Below, in pieces: positions 1 through 14,900 of a stretch of DNA of 64,000 bases. How positions within the stretch are numbered: position 1 is the stretch's first letter; each line of letters begins with the position of its first letter. The position numbers and the translations under genes are program-made. This DNA is from Neodiprion pinetum (taxonomy: Eukaryota; Arthropoda; Insecta; Hymenoptera; Diprionidae), in assembly GCF_021155775.2 (NCBI RefSeq), contig NC_060235.2, positions 39,472,607 to 39,536,606 of the forward strand, read 5' to 3'. Under the pieces are notes generated by a model. It did no database searches and was not told the origin of the DNA. It worked only from the letters and a program-made list of their open reading frames with translations.

Positions 1-3000
1 ATTGAAAAGCTATTCAAATTTTGAAAAAATTGAGGATGCACCTTTACTATTCATTGTTTCAAAATAGTTGGAAAGACGGTAGTTTTCTTTTTTCATAAAT
101 GTACTGTAGATGTTTTCATAAAAGATGAACAATTCATGGTCAAGATATTCGCCTTATTGGAGGCGGAAACGACCGGATATCTAGTCCCGAGTTCAGGAAA
201 GAAGTGATAAAACTGTAGATTTTAAGCAAAGGATGATTTGATTAAGGGTCGGATAGATAGATCGTGTTACAAAAATTGGCATAGATCCGGTAGATAATTT
301 TCTGCCGAATAAGAGTTAAGTTTTAACTATACAAATGACATAACCAGGATTGCAGAGCAATGGCTTGGCTTATTAGCAGACGATTGCCCTTCACGGACAT
401 GCGAAGGGGAGAGGAAGAAGTGGGCGATGAGAAATTCAGAAACGTTAATAGACAAATAACAATTGCGTAAGAATTATACTCGTTTAATTTCTCACCCGAA
501 CGGACGTGTTTACCAGGTTCCAAAGGCTCGCCTGCATCGCAACCCTTCGTCGATATTACAAGTTGGTTCAGTCAGGGGAAAAAGAGGGGTTAGACACCTT
601 AAATAAAAGGAAAACCCCGAACACTGTGAAGTTGCAGATGGTCTCAATGCTGGATTATCGATACGGGTTTGGGCTATTCGATACTGCGCAACTTCACGCA
701 GAACTATGATTGGCCCGCGATGAGGTGGTCGCAACGTTTCGACCAATCACGGCTCTCGACTTCTGGCTGCAGTGCAGGTCGCGTTGTTATCGGTTGGTGA
801 ACACACCGCGTAGCATTTAAATCTCGAACGAATGAGCGGTGGCGCCAGTGTCCACAATTTTTGATTACGTCAGTCGGATGAATCCGGCTGAACTTATTAA
901 ATCTGATTTACGGTGGCCAGGCGTCAGCCATTTGCCAGTGAGATTTTGAGACCATGATGTACCCAGTGTAATAAAAGACTCATGCGGGTATTTAAGCGAA
1001 TGCGAAAAACCACGCGAGTTATTACCGCTCAACGCAATGAAGGAAATCGCTCGTAACTGTCTTTTTAAAGTTTTTCGTAACGCGGTTCATTGACTGCTTT
1101 CTATCAAAGAAAAACGGTACTTTCCCCTTTATATTGCAGACAATATGGTATACGCACATTTAACGATGAAAATTATGCAGCAAACTTCGCGCTAGATTAT
1201 GTGTTTAAGGAACAGGACGGAAGTAACGAATAAACGCAAGAGGTTTTCACGCTACTATCGATGAGCATTATAACGGAACGGAAAAAGAAACTACCAGGAA
1301 ATGATTCCATTGGACAGTTTTTTTTCAACGTATAGATTATCGATTCAATCGAACTCCGAGAATAATTTGATTTTAAAGGATGTCAAAAATATTTCATATT
1401 CGAATGATCCGATGACCTTGCACGTAACGGACGTCGAATCAATTGGGTGACATGCAGACTGTGGCTTTCATTTCGCGGAGGCGCGCTGTGTGTTCCTAAA
1501 AAGGTATAATGCCAGCACTACAAATTAGCCTTATCGACGCTCTCCGTCACTCGTGTGACTTTTTTGCCATTTCCTATCTCTCTTGAAAGTGAAACTCACA
1601 GTACTGGCAACATATTTCGGAACACATCCCCCAATGTTGCCACAACAGTCTCGTAACTCTCATCCATGCGTTACTGACTTGAATCAGAACTGTTTTCGCA
1701 ATATTTTTTTCACTTCTATCGACACCACACTCGATCTAACGAATTCAATGAAACGCCTGAAACCAACTTCAGAGTCTAGAATTTAAAAGCTCAATCGAAT
1801 CAACCACTCGATAGCTACTTAAGGTTCCTATAAACCAGATGAGTGGTTGTCTGAGGGGAGAATTTGCGATTAAAAATGCGTCGAGGTGGTCGTAAAGCTG
1901 ACGTCATCGCGTGACAAGCATCCTACAAGATTAAGGATCTTGGAATGTGATGACGTCAGTAGTCATCTTCCACGTTCTGCTAGCGTCCAGACGTTCGATA
2001 GATACTCCGACTCTCCGTCATATAGCTGAGCGTTTGTCGTGACGTCGTTAAAGTCAAGAGGATGGCAAGCCGTTTCTGAAAACTTGACAAAAACTAAAGA
2101 GAATTTGAATTTCAACGGATTGTAATTTTTTTTTTTTTACCAAGAATCCGAATAAATTACTTCAAATCCATAGCACTATTGTTTAATAAGAATAAAAAAT
2201 TGAGGTAAAACAAATACGTGCGTGCATTGTTAAATTTTTCGAGTTACACGATTCAGGTTAATTATGAAGGAAATGGTCTATCTGCTTAAAAAAAAAAAAA
2301 AACTTGCGGCGTTCCCATTAGTTACGATTGTGTTTCTTCAGTCTTCAGATTAGCGATTTAATCCATACCGGTCAGAGCGCATCATGAGTCAGATTTCCTC
2401 ACCGAGTGAACTCAGGGTGTCAAGTCACGATGAAAATTGCATTGACAATGAGTCCTGCCGCAGCTGAAACGGTCCCGCAATGGAGTAAAATTTAAAAAGG
2501 GTAGTTTTTTTCCCGCGTCAATAAGGGACGACCGCATCGATCGACGCATGAGCATTGAGCCCGGCACGTCATTCGGCGTCGTTGCAACCCAAGCCAAGGC
2601 GTGTAATCCATATGCAAAAATCCCAAGCAATGCCGGAGGGGTTGATCAGCAAAGTCGACGGTCACTGAAAGTCGGCTTTCCGTGCCCATTGCAGGGGACG
2701 CCGCGGACCGCGTTTTATGGGAATAGGGTGACGCGGTGGGAACTACGGTCTACGACCACCTAGAAAACTGCAGAAGGGTTTCAGGGCGGGGCGGCGAGGG
2801 GAAAAGGGGCGACAGATGTGCCCGTGGATGACGCACGGCCATCTCGCAGGGCATTTGCCCCATTTCCCCGTCGCGTATGCACGTGCAGCGTTATTCGCGG
2901 CTGACACCCGTCGAAGATTGGTCGCTTCGATATTTCGAAAACGGTGTGTATACGTATAATTGGTTGTAAAATATTTAACGTGCAGTTTGAAAAAAGAAGA

Positions 3001-3590
3001 GCTCACGCGTTTATCGGCGACGAAAGATCTGGCCAACGTTTAAATTATGATTCGTTTTTGACTTTTTAATAAAAAATCGTTACGAAACTTACCGCGATTT
3101 TACGAGCGTCGTGTACATGCTGCTCGATTTTGGCGCGTAAATATAACCCATAAGGACCGTTAACATTTTTAAGTAAAGTAAAAGTTCAGTCTGAGCCATG
3201 TGGACTTATATTACTCGCATATTATAGTGTTTGGGACCAGGTGATGTGAAGAAAGTAAACGACGACTGCAAGGCGTATGTCTGTACAATGTTGAGGTAAT
3301 AAAATATTTTTAAAAGAAACAAGAAAACCTTGTACCGACTAAAAAAATTTCTTGCGCTATAACAGCTCCGATTTATTATATCGAGGATAAAATAATTTCG
3401 GTGTGTATAATACCGGTTTTTTTTTTTTTTTGTTTACTACGTACTTACATAAACGATCCAGACCGTAAACGAGTTACCGTATTATTTACTAGTCTAAATT
3501 TAGGAAAAAAACGTGTTTCGAATAGCGGATGTAAGATATTTCGATTTAGCAGTTCCATACGCGTACAAAATCTCTGAGACGGGTTCGAAG
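1..3590. other. Upstream flank of the FAM107 gene
   Basis: No convincing exon. It contains a cluster of CRE-like palindromes (1899-2047), a 9-bp inverted repeat CAACCACTC/GAGTGGTTG (1801-1849), and a relatively G+C-rich stretch at 2540-2900 with only short frames. Confidence 0.5.
1899..2047. promoter_or_regulatory. Cluster of CRE/ATF-type palindromes
   Basis: Perfect TGACGTCA occurs at 1899-1906 and 1951-1958, and the half-degenerate TGACGTCG at 2040-2047. The first two sit as an imperfect inverted pair (CTGACGTCATC and GATGACGTCAG). TGACGTCA is the CREB/ATF consensus; function here is inference. Confidence 0.35.
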
Positions 3591-3977
3591 ATGTGCGACA
3601 TGTCGAGGATCGAGAGGAGAGCGTACCGGGATCAAGATCCTCCGCGAATCCGCAATAAAAGCACAGAGGATTTGCTGAGGAACGAGTTCCAGACATCCAG
3701 CAGATCGACTCCGAACTCGCCGACGGCTCTGCAGCGCGTTGCGAGTTTAGAAAAATGCTACAGCGACCCGGACTTTTCGAAGAAACAAAAAAACCCAACG
3801 ATCAAGATCGCCGATATCGATCCTTCGCGAAACGATAACCCATCTGCCAGTTCCAGTCGCGAGGACAACTTGTCGGCGGATCAATGCGATAAAATTGGAT
3901 CGAGGAACGCCTGGAACAGCGAAGATTTCGCGAAAGAGTTAGCAGCCAAAGTGCCTTCGTCTAAAATCCTAAAAGAG
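3591..3977 (+). CDS. FAM107 gene coding exon 1 (N-terminal extension)
   Basis: This exon encodes residues 1-129, starting MCDMSRIERRAYRDQDPPRI and ending SSKILKE at a good donor (GAG|gtaagg, phase 0). The reading frame is closed by TAG at 3501 upstream and has no ATG before 3591; a second in-frame ATG lies at 3600. The sequence is hydrophilic with serine-rich stretches (SRSTPNSPTALQRVASLEK looks like a phosphorylatable linker). I recognise no domain. The splice to 20541 is phase-compatible, but it crosses 16.6 kb and needs transcript support. Confidence 0.7.
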
Positions 3978-5927
3978 GTAAGGTTCCAGGATTTTTTTAC
4001 TCCCCTTGCCAAACGTTTCTTCCATTTCGTAGAAAACTTTCACGGAATGATATTATATATTACTTCTGTATGTTACGTGTAATAAACTAACCGGAATTGA
4101 GTGCCTTCCTGGATGTTACCCATTTGCTCACTGTTGTTTCCATAGCTGTTTTTACTTCCGAAGCGAAAGTCTTGGATCTTATTGTAATCCATTTTGAAAG
4201 TCGTCTATAAGCTTCAGCTCATGTCGGTTCGTTTTGGTGGACATTGTTTCGAAGTAGTAACAACCTGTTGTGTCTGCCCGGTGAGTTGTTGTGAAGCGGT
4301 CGTTTAACGGCGTGTCTTCTATCGCGTGTCGAAGTTCACTAAAAAGAGCACGAAGTACGTAACCCGATGGGAAGCTTCATTGACACAAAGCTACACGCCC
4401 TGGTCGCAGAGCGACGATGGTATAATGTCACCGTTGACGTCATTCCACCGACGTGTTTTTACCAACGAACCTCTTTCAACGACGAAAACGAACGATAAAA
4501 CTAAAAATCGTAATAATATCAGCGAGTTTTTGCTACTCGATTAGAAGTAACTTCGATTCGACGCGTGCGTAGTTAATGCACATACATATATATAACAATT
4601 CAACGAACGTGTTGCAAACTTCGTGAGAATCAAACTGCTTGCCATTGGATTAATGCAAAGTGGTTCAAGGGGTGCAACGGGTATGTGCTTGAGTTGATTG
4701 AAGATGTCTGGATGCGCAAAATGACTCGAATGGATTCCGACCGTTTGCGAGGTCATCGCATCCTCTTGATTTAGTTGGCCATTTATTAAGTCTCTCTGGA
4801 TCAAGTTAGCTTGTGTGAACTCTTTTTTAACTTCCCATTTATCTGGTTCCAGAGGAAAAAAAAAGCTATTGAAATCAATACGAAAATGAAAAGTTCAGGT
4901 TTCAGTAGATCTCGACGCTTCAAGGTCGAAAGTATCACCCCCGACCATTTTCGGACGGTTGGAGTGTGTTCATGCATGTACGTATGTGATCAATTTTTTG
5001 ACCGATGATATATCGAGAACAAGTTACCGGATTTTAATGATTTTGGTCTCAATCGATGCGGCTTTTCCACACTTAGAAATTATCAGATTTTGGCTTTTAT
5101 CGGTACGGTACTATTTCTGAATTAGAATATCTTGAGAATGGATGAATGGATTTGAATGAAAATTGGTAACGTGAGGTTTTTTTGGGTCGTTAATCACGAA
5201 TTTGAGGTTAGATTTGCAAGATCGAAGATAGCGATCCAATATCGTCGAAAAAAATCTAAAAATATTCCGATTATGGTAGTAATTGTTAGGCGGGGGTTTT
5301 TGTAAATTTGTAATGTTAGATTCATTATAGTGGTTCAAAATTAAAAAAAATCGTCATATTTTCATGTAATATGGTATCCGAGGGCTTTAAAATATTTAAT
5401 CACGAATCTAAATTTGTAGTTCGAAATTGAAATTGGATAATATGTTTTTTTTATCCTGCATGAACTTGGAACCGGCGCGGGCAGTGTAAGAACGGTAAGT
5501 TTTAAGGCTGGCTCGTGGCCAGTCTGAAACCGCTTATTCTTAACATGCTGCTGACACGAATCTGCAAATCAAAGTTGCGTTTCCTTCGTAAGTCTTCTCG
5601 AAGTACCGGTGAATCGTAAATTTCTTACTATCGTACCCAGGTTTCTGGTAACACCGAAGGTATAACTGCAAATTTAATTCGGGCATTTCGGGGCATTGAA
5701 GAGTGATCCAACCAGATATAACACCATTCCACACAGCATGAAGCGCCTGGATCATAGAACAAATCATGAACGGGACTATTTTAATCGCAGCAGCATCAAC
5801 ACTAGGTTCAGAAGCATCACATCCGCAGGATCAGTTCAGGATTAGCGTGATGCTCGATGGAGTAGCTGAGTTTATTACAAAGATGAATACCTGGAATGCC
5901 CTTAAATGCCTGAGGAAAGCACGTCGG

Positions 5928-5974
<47 letters not shown>

Positions 5975-8900
5975 AGAATGAGAGAAAAAAAACGGTCCAG
6001 GGGATGCAGCCGGCTAATCTACGTCAGGCTGCACCGCGCAACCTGCAGCAGAGCTGCACTCCGATGCCGGTGCAGCCGGTTCTCGCACGAGATCATTTCT
6101 TTGTCCGAGGTATGAATATAAGGCTGCGTTTCCACCGGCTATCAAGCCGAGATTCCACCGAGATCAAGTCATGTAACGAAAGTCCAGGAGCCGGAGAAGA
6201 GCGGGCAGAAATCTGATCAGAGAGTCTAAGTGAAACGCGGCTTCGACGTAAGGCTGCTCGAACGTAAACGTGACACGGTAACGAATGGATGCTGTCAAAG
6301 GAGAGAAAAAAAAGAAAAGATAAATAAAAAAAAAAATCATTTGCGTGCTTTTTTTCTCCCTTCTTGCAATGTTTGTACCAAGGAAAGCCGAGATCCCGTA
6401 CGTGGGAAACCGACTAGGACCAAAGGATGTAAAAATCATCACGGTGTAGAACGTTTGTTCAGGGAAATGGGGACTGGTGCAGCACATGTGGGCATGCAGC
6501 GACTTGTAACGAGTTTGATTCCGGGCCGCGTTTCATTCGAATGGGATTTTGGTCTCGTTAATAGAGCGTATCTATCGTGGACCGTGTAGTGCGTCAAGGG
6601 TTTGCCATGCTGCACTATCCCCCCGATGAAGATGACTTCCAGGAAACAGCCCACCCCGGAGTTTCTCGGTGTGAGAATCGCTGTAGGTGGTGGTAAAGAG
6701 GCGGCTTACCAGCGTGTTGCTGATGGCCAGCTGTTAGGCCGACCCCGAGAGTCAGTCTGCTGTTTACTTCGGTGGCGTTTAAACAGTTTTCGAACCGGAG
6801 ACGGAGCTTCGAATGACGCATTTGTATAAAGCTGGCTTAAAAATCGTCGTCCAGTATCGGGCAAGTGATAAATTTTTCAATTCCTTCAACGCGATAACGC
6901 AAATCTGGGAACACGAGATTCTCCTCCGAAACAAGTTCCTTCGGAGACTCGTTGCGTGCCGCTTTTTGCACACCTTTTGGACAGCAAGGATCGTAAGCTG
7001 CAGGTATTATATACCTCATTATACGCGAATGTTACAGTTGGCCTTTTATTATTCTCTCTTCTTCAATATTCGAAGCACTTTCAGAGATAAAAGATTTCGA
7101 TTCAACCGTCTATCTAGTTACAAGTACCTAAGGATTAAATCGCTTCTTGAATTGATTGACGTCTTGTACAATACATGTATGTACGATATGTACATCTTTA
7201 CTAAACCATCTTCGACACTTCGGTACTATCTTGTATATATCTAATAAACACCCTAATACTCAGTGACAGCCTGACAGACATGACTAGCTCATTTGAAAAC
7301 TTCAAGTGCGGAGTCTCGTAGTTTCCTTTACTCATTGGGATTCTGCTCCTGAATAAAAGGAAACAATTTTTCGAAAAAAGAACAAAAACTTCACTTCAAA
7401 CCCCTTCTGTAACCCCTGTCTATGCATCATTCAAATGAAACGCACGGCATATTTGCACGTACCCATGTACCGTCATGTGGTGGTACCCAAGGTTCGCGTA
7501 CTACACATTCATGAATTATATTGGATATGTGTGAAACGTAGAACGTGCACGTGTCGACCCTCCCGCAACTCTTTCCTCTCCCGTGTCCTCAAGGTTCCTC
7601 CTCTTCTTTCTCTTCAGGGTCCTTAAGGGCGTTTGAGGGTTCCACTCTGTGCAGGTGCAGGTGGTATACCACCCGGTTCGGGATCGATATTTCTTTGTTT
7701 TTTGCCGGCCTACGTGTCAACGGCTCACTTCCGGTCCTGCAGAGGATAGATTACAGCGAGACTTTTTTTCAACCATCAATGGGGGGGCATAAAAGATTGG
7801 TTAGCGTAAAGCGAGACCCGGAAGTAGCCACCTGAGATGGAATCTTTGAAGAGTCGTTAGAGAATAGGTATGTGCGAAGGTGAAAAGGTATTATAAATAT
7901 ATGGGCATGTACCGCACATTTAGGTGTAGGTACCATCACCCTTGATGGGGATGCAGAAAAACGAACGCTATGACGATGATGATGAAGTTTTTACCACGAA
8001 ACCAGGCAGACCGGTTACCCAGATTTTCCTAAACTTCATTTGTCGCTGATCACAGCATATTTATTATCTAATTAACGAACTCGGTTATTAATTACCTAAT
8101 GCGATGATCGATGGATGTGATCAGCCTTGATGGGACAAAAAAAAAGAGCAGAAAATGATTATTAGGATTATAAGATAACTCGAGGATTTTGGAAAAAAGC
8201 TCGCATCCGTCAATTCTAATTCTCATTGAAATACGTCATTTCACCGGCTGACTTTTTCTACTTCTATTCGTATCGTGTCCACGTCAATGACGTCAGGTGC
8301 GTTCATCGTTCGATATATGGACGTTGAACATGCTCGCGGGTTGCAAATAATCGCGATCACGTCATCCGCGTAATCTTCCGATCACACGGGTTAAAAATCT
8401 GGGGTATATAACCAGCGCTATGTAAATGTATTATGTGAAGACCCATTGGGGGTTAATGGGAGTGCCGAGTTCGTAAACCATCGACGTTTTCCTCTATCCA
8501 CCCCCGCCGTCCCTTCTCCTATGATACACCCGTCCGACAGATCGCCGCCCACGTGATGCCTCGTTGTTAATTAACGACTGTACGCCAATTTCCACTCTAC
8601 CGAAATTATTTTTTCGCAAATAACGAATGTGGGTCGGGTAAACATATTACAGGTATAATAAAACACCGTGGGTGTGCCCGCAAGTGAATTAAGTTGTATA
8701 AGGCAGGAGTTTTCTTTCGCCGAAAAAAGAATATTGATCGTAAGAATCGAGGATAGTGATCAGAGAATTTGAACCGTGTATGTATAAAAATTGTTATCGT
8801 AAAACTGCCGGGATTTCAGTAGATAATGAAATAGAATACAGCATATTATTGCACGTGCCAGATTTTCCGATCGCAGGTAGAAAATTCGTTTTTAATTTTT

Positions 8901-11900
8901 ACCCCGTGCTATTACCTAACACATTTTTCCATCGTGGTAAATAAAATGGAAATAGTTCATAGCTGGCGAAAATAATATAGACAGTAAATTTCTCACGGTT
9001 GTATTATTGACGCGGATAATAATTATCGGCGTTAAGTTTTCACCGCAGACCGGCGGCTCCCGACTATTATAATTATACAGTAATATCGTCAGACGTTAAA
9101 AATTTACCAAAAAAGGCGAGAGATCCGGTTTATGGATACAACAACACAGGGCTGATTGACGCTCGGTATTTAAGGGATTGGATAACGGAGATAAGAGCAC
9201 CGCGGAGCTATTTCTCTTGGGCAATATTAATTAATTAAGGAGATAACTTATCTGTCCGCGATTTATACGGCAGCCAGTCACTACATTGCAGTTTGCCGAA
9301 CGTTAAACCTGGCCTATCAGTCCGTCGGAACAAGGTTTCGACTTATACGCGTTGCGACGTTTCTGCGAAGCTGCTAATTCAAAGCCGCCTCGATTCGATT
9401 CGTTAACTCCTAATTTGCCTGCAAGCTTTTACACTTCAAACATCGAATCTGTTATTCGACCGGGTTGCTCTTCCACGTTTTACGCAGTTGAAATTTTACG
9501 CAAAATGAAAAAAATTAGATGAAAAAAAAAAAACAAAAAAGAAAGTAACAACCTCACGATCATGTAACGGAATTATAGTTACGTTATCAAATTCCAGAGT
9601 CAAGAAAGGCAGAGAACGACTTCGTCATGTCTTGTGATCGTTCTTGCGTCTCCTGGAGTCTAATAAAGGGTTTCTAATTTTTCTTATTCTCTGACTCTCC
9701 CTTTCCTTCTCATCTATGCCACCCAATGAAAAGAAGAATTTGTTTTTATTCAATGCACGGCTTGTGTATAATATGGGGAGATATATTATTTCATCAGAGC
9801 TGCACAGAGCACGAAAATGTGATATGTTTTTCTTTTCTCATGGCCCCCATGATATCTTCATTGTGCTTACACATTACATTACGCTTCGCGTGCTTCTACA
9901 AATACAGATGTATTTCTCCTTGATATTTATTAGTTCTTAATTAGAATTATACATTGTATTATTTATAAGACTCGTGATAAATATTTCGAAGAATTTTCAC
10001 CATCGAGTTGTCTAGAATTTTCACATACTTTATAAGCTGTAAAGTATTTATACGTAACGTTGTGTAAAGAGGAAAGAGGAAACGGAAGTGGTGAAACGGA
10101 AATAAAGGAGTAAGAGTGATGTTGCGTTCATGTTTGTGTTTTTTACTATCAGGTAAAAAAAAATTATGGATTTTTATTCATGCATACGTATGAATAATTT
10201 AATGTATGCACGTGTATCTTTCTAGCTGCAAAAAGCCAGCAAAAAAAAAAAATTAAGCAAGTGGCGGAAATGATTAAATTATCGCTGTAACTTGCGTGAA
10301 AACTGTGGAGTAATAATTGTCGTTGACCGAATTAAAGTCCGTTGCTGTTTTCACTTAACTGTGACATTTCGGATGAAAATTGCTTCTCATATTTCTGAAA
10401 TATGATCATCGAAGAAGTGTATCATGCACTTGAACCTGATTCTCGCGACGCCGGATCGTCACGGTTTTCAAAATGACCAACTTTTGTTGTATTCGCATTG
10501 AATAATTATAAGAAGAAAGTGTCAAATGCCAGTGAAATATAAAAAAAAAAGAGAAAAAAAAACGTGTCTAATGCGTACGAGATTTCTTTCCATTCCTGCA
10601 GTTCCGAAACAGAAAACTCGTTCACTGGGTTAATAGAACAGTCGCTGTCAGTGTAGAACGAAATCCTTTTTCCGTTTCATTGACTTTCCGATTGCTCCAT
10701 TGAATACAAACGCGTTCATTACAGGTACGTATATAATAAACAATCACGTGCCTGTTGCAAAACTATTTTCACTATGAAACGATCGTTTAAATTCGTTCGA
10801 TATTACAGACACTCTTTTATAAATCAACGCAATTCGAATCGTCGTTCGTTTTCTAGCACGTCGAAAGAAGTTCGAGTAGTATAAAATATCGTGCAATTAG
10901 TATCAATTCTTAAGCGTGTAAGGCGAAAGTGTACAGCAAGGAAGCAATCAGCTGTACGAGGAAACCAGAGTGCTTAAATTGTGGAAAGCTGCTTCACGTC
11001 GAAGAAACTACTTTCCGACGTGCAGTTGGAATCACGCAATGGAAAATCTCGAAATTCGGTGAATAATTGCATACTTGAGTTGCGAGATCTTTCGTCACTC
11101 TGTGTTCTGCAACATCTCAGGATATAATTACTAATGGATACATTCTATAAATACAACGATAGCGAGAAGACTGTAAGCAATACGTATCAATTTCTTCGAA
11201 GAAAATTCCAGCGATACCGTATATAAATATCACTTCGCTATAACGATGTGAAAATGGGAAAAAAAGCCAATATTTAGCAATTCGTACGCCGTTGAATGAA
11301 TCGTGGGGAATTTCTAACCACCGGACCGCAATCGCTGTCTCTGATCAAGTTGTCTGCCTACATACCGGGACAATCTCTTGAAACTTGAAAATAAACCGCG
11401 CATGCGCCAAATTATTAAATCTCATTGGTCGGCCAAATCTTTCCTCAGCGATATTTTTGTCTGCGATGCAGGCGAGCCAACCTACGCAAAATGCCTACGT
11501 TTGAATTTTCAAAGAGCGTAAGCATTGAATTTCAACCGTTCTTTGAAGAATCAACTTTCCGACCCGATAACAAATGCTTCCGAAACCTTTCCGAGTCGCT
11601 GCCTCAATTATTTGAGATTCTAACCTCGAAAATTCGTATCAACTACGTCACCGCCAAAAACAGTTCAACAGCTGAAACTCGGGATGGTCAGCCTGCAGGA
11701 ACAGCCGATGAAACTCGCGCATGCGCGGTTGATTTTCAAGTTTCAACAGATTGCCCCGGTATAACGAAGTTATAAACGGGAGTGAAAGTATATTATACAC
11801 GTATACTCAAGTAGCGATTTTCTGACTGCAGAGAACCGCAGGTATCCTTCAGGTCAACATCCTCGTGTCAAATTGTTTCTGACATTGTAATTATAGCATA

Positions 11901-14900
11901 TATTTTATTTCTATACATAAACGAAGTGAAATTATCGCGCCAACTTTGTTCTATAATTCTCTCTCTCTATCTTGTCTCTTTTTCTTTACACTTTAGCTTT
12001 TGCAGGCGAAAAGTCTGTGGGAAAAATTGACGTGATTATTGTATAGTATAATTAGACGATAGATACATGTAAGGATTTTCTGACGGGATAATGTATCGTG
12101 GTCATGCATATGTAACAAGGATGTAAAGCAGCTGTGGAACGCGGGATGATTTTTTTCACTCGCTTGTCTTACGAATGATATACCTATGTATGTGTATGCG
12201 TATGTGTATAATACACATGATATCAGGCTGAAAGAACAAGTTTGGTGACACTTTTCTAAATTTCAGGCTAGACTATGAATTTTGTCACGTTGTATCACTG
12301 CAGGGATACGATTACGCTAAACTAGCACATAATAATCGTGAATCAAGCCAAATCCGAAATGTCGATAAATTCATTCATTACCATACATAGAAGGTAAAAA
12401 ATTTATTACGAAATTATCTGTATAATAAATGTAGAATTCCATTAATTGTTTCTTATATATACAGATACAAACGGATTTACAAGCATGGATGTAGATGTGT
12501 CGTGTAAATTGGCTACGATATATTCCTCTAACGATTTTAAATTGAACTGTCGATCATTTTACAATCATACCTGCGCACGTACCACGCACGTTTACTTTTC
12601 GTTAATTTATTACTTTATTTAATTTTTTACCTTCCATTTCTTTCTCGCTCACGGGTATTTGCCAATTCCAGTTGAATATGATTTAATCTGGCATTATACG
12701 CAGATTATAGAGGTTATTATTATACCTAGAACATCACACACGGCAGCGTGATGCGCCTTGCGTAATTGCCTGCACGGCCTCGCTTAGAGGCAACGATGCG
12801 TTTCAAAAATAATAATATGTGGAATACATGTGGGTACGTATATGTATAATATAGCGTATTTACGTATTTTTCACTATACGGGAAAAATTGTTAGCGGTAA
12901 GATTAACGCGGATTAAAAACTCCTTGCGTGATTCCCATTCAATGTCATACTCGTTATATTGATAATTAACGTAGTTGTAATTTGAGCAGATTGTAAAAAG
13001 AAAAAAAAAAAAGAATACAAACGAAATTAAAACGAAGAATTAATATTACACGTCTTCCTTAGTTAGGATGAAACTGAAAACTATTTCGAGTGTTACGTCT
13101 GATGAGGTAATTCATCGTGCTGGTTTCGCTAGTCGCTTTTTACACTCTATACCGTCTAATATCTAATGTTTTTTTTCTTTCTCTTCTCGGCTATCCTAGT
13201 TTGTTTTATTTTGACTTATCTACTCTTCTCGCGGTAGAAAGTAACTCGCTGTAAGAATAATACCGATCGAATTATAAATGTGCATTCACCGACAAGTTCT
13301 GTGAGAGAAGTCCACTGTAACGTGACAGCTAATTGTGACGTGTATATAATAACGTATCGCTGCAGATACGATCTTGGAGATCGCGTAATAAAACGGACAA
13401 TTATTGTGACGGATTTCGTAACGGTGATCATCAACGGCTGATAAAACGCATTCGGTACGCGACGCCTGCAGTGATAAAAAAAAAATCAAACGTATCGTAT
13501 AATAATTTTAGATACTCAAACAGAGTGGTAAATTGATTTTTGATTTGTAGCCAGTTGATTGTATTCCACGAGGAGTATCCGAAAGATGAAAAAGTGGAAA
13601 AGAAGCTAGAATTAAAATTACGTTATCGGAATAATAATTATAGCTGTAAGGTAAAATCGATTCGCTTAGTTATTTGCTTATTTCCATCAGGAATTATCGG
13701 CTGGTGCCGGTGTTCAACCGTAACACTCATTACAGCAATTATACCGTTGTTAATCACCGTATTTATATTTAACAATCAATGCTGAGTTATCCCTTTCAAG
13801 TTACTTCGAATAGTTAGAATGATTTCAATATTGGATTCATCGAGTTGACGGGATTTTAATTATAAGTACCGGAGATTTCAGATATTTTATACCTTAATTA
13901 TACCTAATATAATATTTTTCAAGAATTGTAAAATTGACATTTCATTTCACTCATGATATTTACGATTTTAAAACCTTGACAACTGGATGGCAATGCAAGA
14001 TGTTTCATCGATGACATATAAGATATCATGTCGACTGTAATTATTCGAGTGCATTTCTACGATTTCAAGAGATTTCAGATGGTATAAACAACTTCAAGGC
14101 TTCGGTAATTCTAACAATTTTAATGATTCCATTCGGTCTCAATTGATTCCGACATTTTACTGGTTTTCGATATAAAATGTACAACTTTCAAACGAGCTTT
14201 CAAATAATTTCTATAATTCTAATATTAGGTCAATTTTCGCGTACAATTAACGCCCCCGGTATTAAGAAACGTCGTTTCTTTTCTCTCTCTTTTGCTCCAA
14301 AATATTAACATCTCCTCGCTTTTTTCCCCGACTCAATTTAATCAAATTCCATACATTTGTTGTATTTTTTTTTTTTTTTTATTCTTATTAGTCTTTTTCA
14401 AACTTGTTCCCGCGAAAAAAAGTTCCGAAAGTGCGTAGTTGTACCTGAAAACCGCACCATCTATAAATAAATATAAGACTTAAATAACAAGATAAATAAA
14501 AACTTTCAAAAGTGGTAGCGTCCCGTTCGCGTCAGACGCGCCCGACCAGATAAGAATCACCGCTTTCAGGTCCCGTGCAGCCGTCGCGACGTTGGTCGGT
14601 CGGTTAAACAGTGAAGGTAGAGAGGGGGAAGTTACGTAGCGGCGCAGAGCAGAATCAAGAACGGGCAGCCAGTGCTTGCAGCGCGTTGCAGGAGAAGGCG
14701 GCAGGTGGGGGGGGAGGGGGGGGGGGGGCGGATAAGCTGAGCCGGAGAAGGTTGAAGCAGCCGCGTCAAGCTCACCGCGCTGAGTCGCTGAGTCGCGAGT
14801 TGCGAGTTGCGAGTCGCTGAGTTACCCGCGTGTCGCGTGGCGAGTTGCGTCGCGTCGCGTTGCCTTGCGTTTCTACGATTTTTCCTCGACAGTTGACAGT

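Noticed and set aside
3513..3590. Upstream extension of FAM107 exon 1 beginning at 3513
   Set aside because: The first codon there is GTG, not ATG; the first in-frame ATG after the TAG at 3501 is at 3591.
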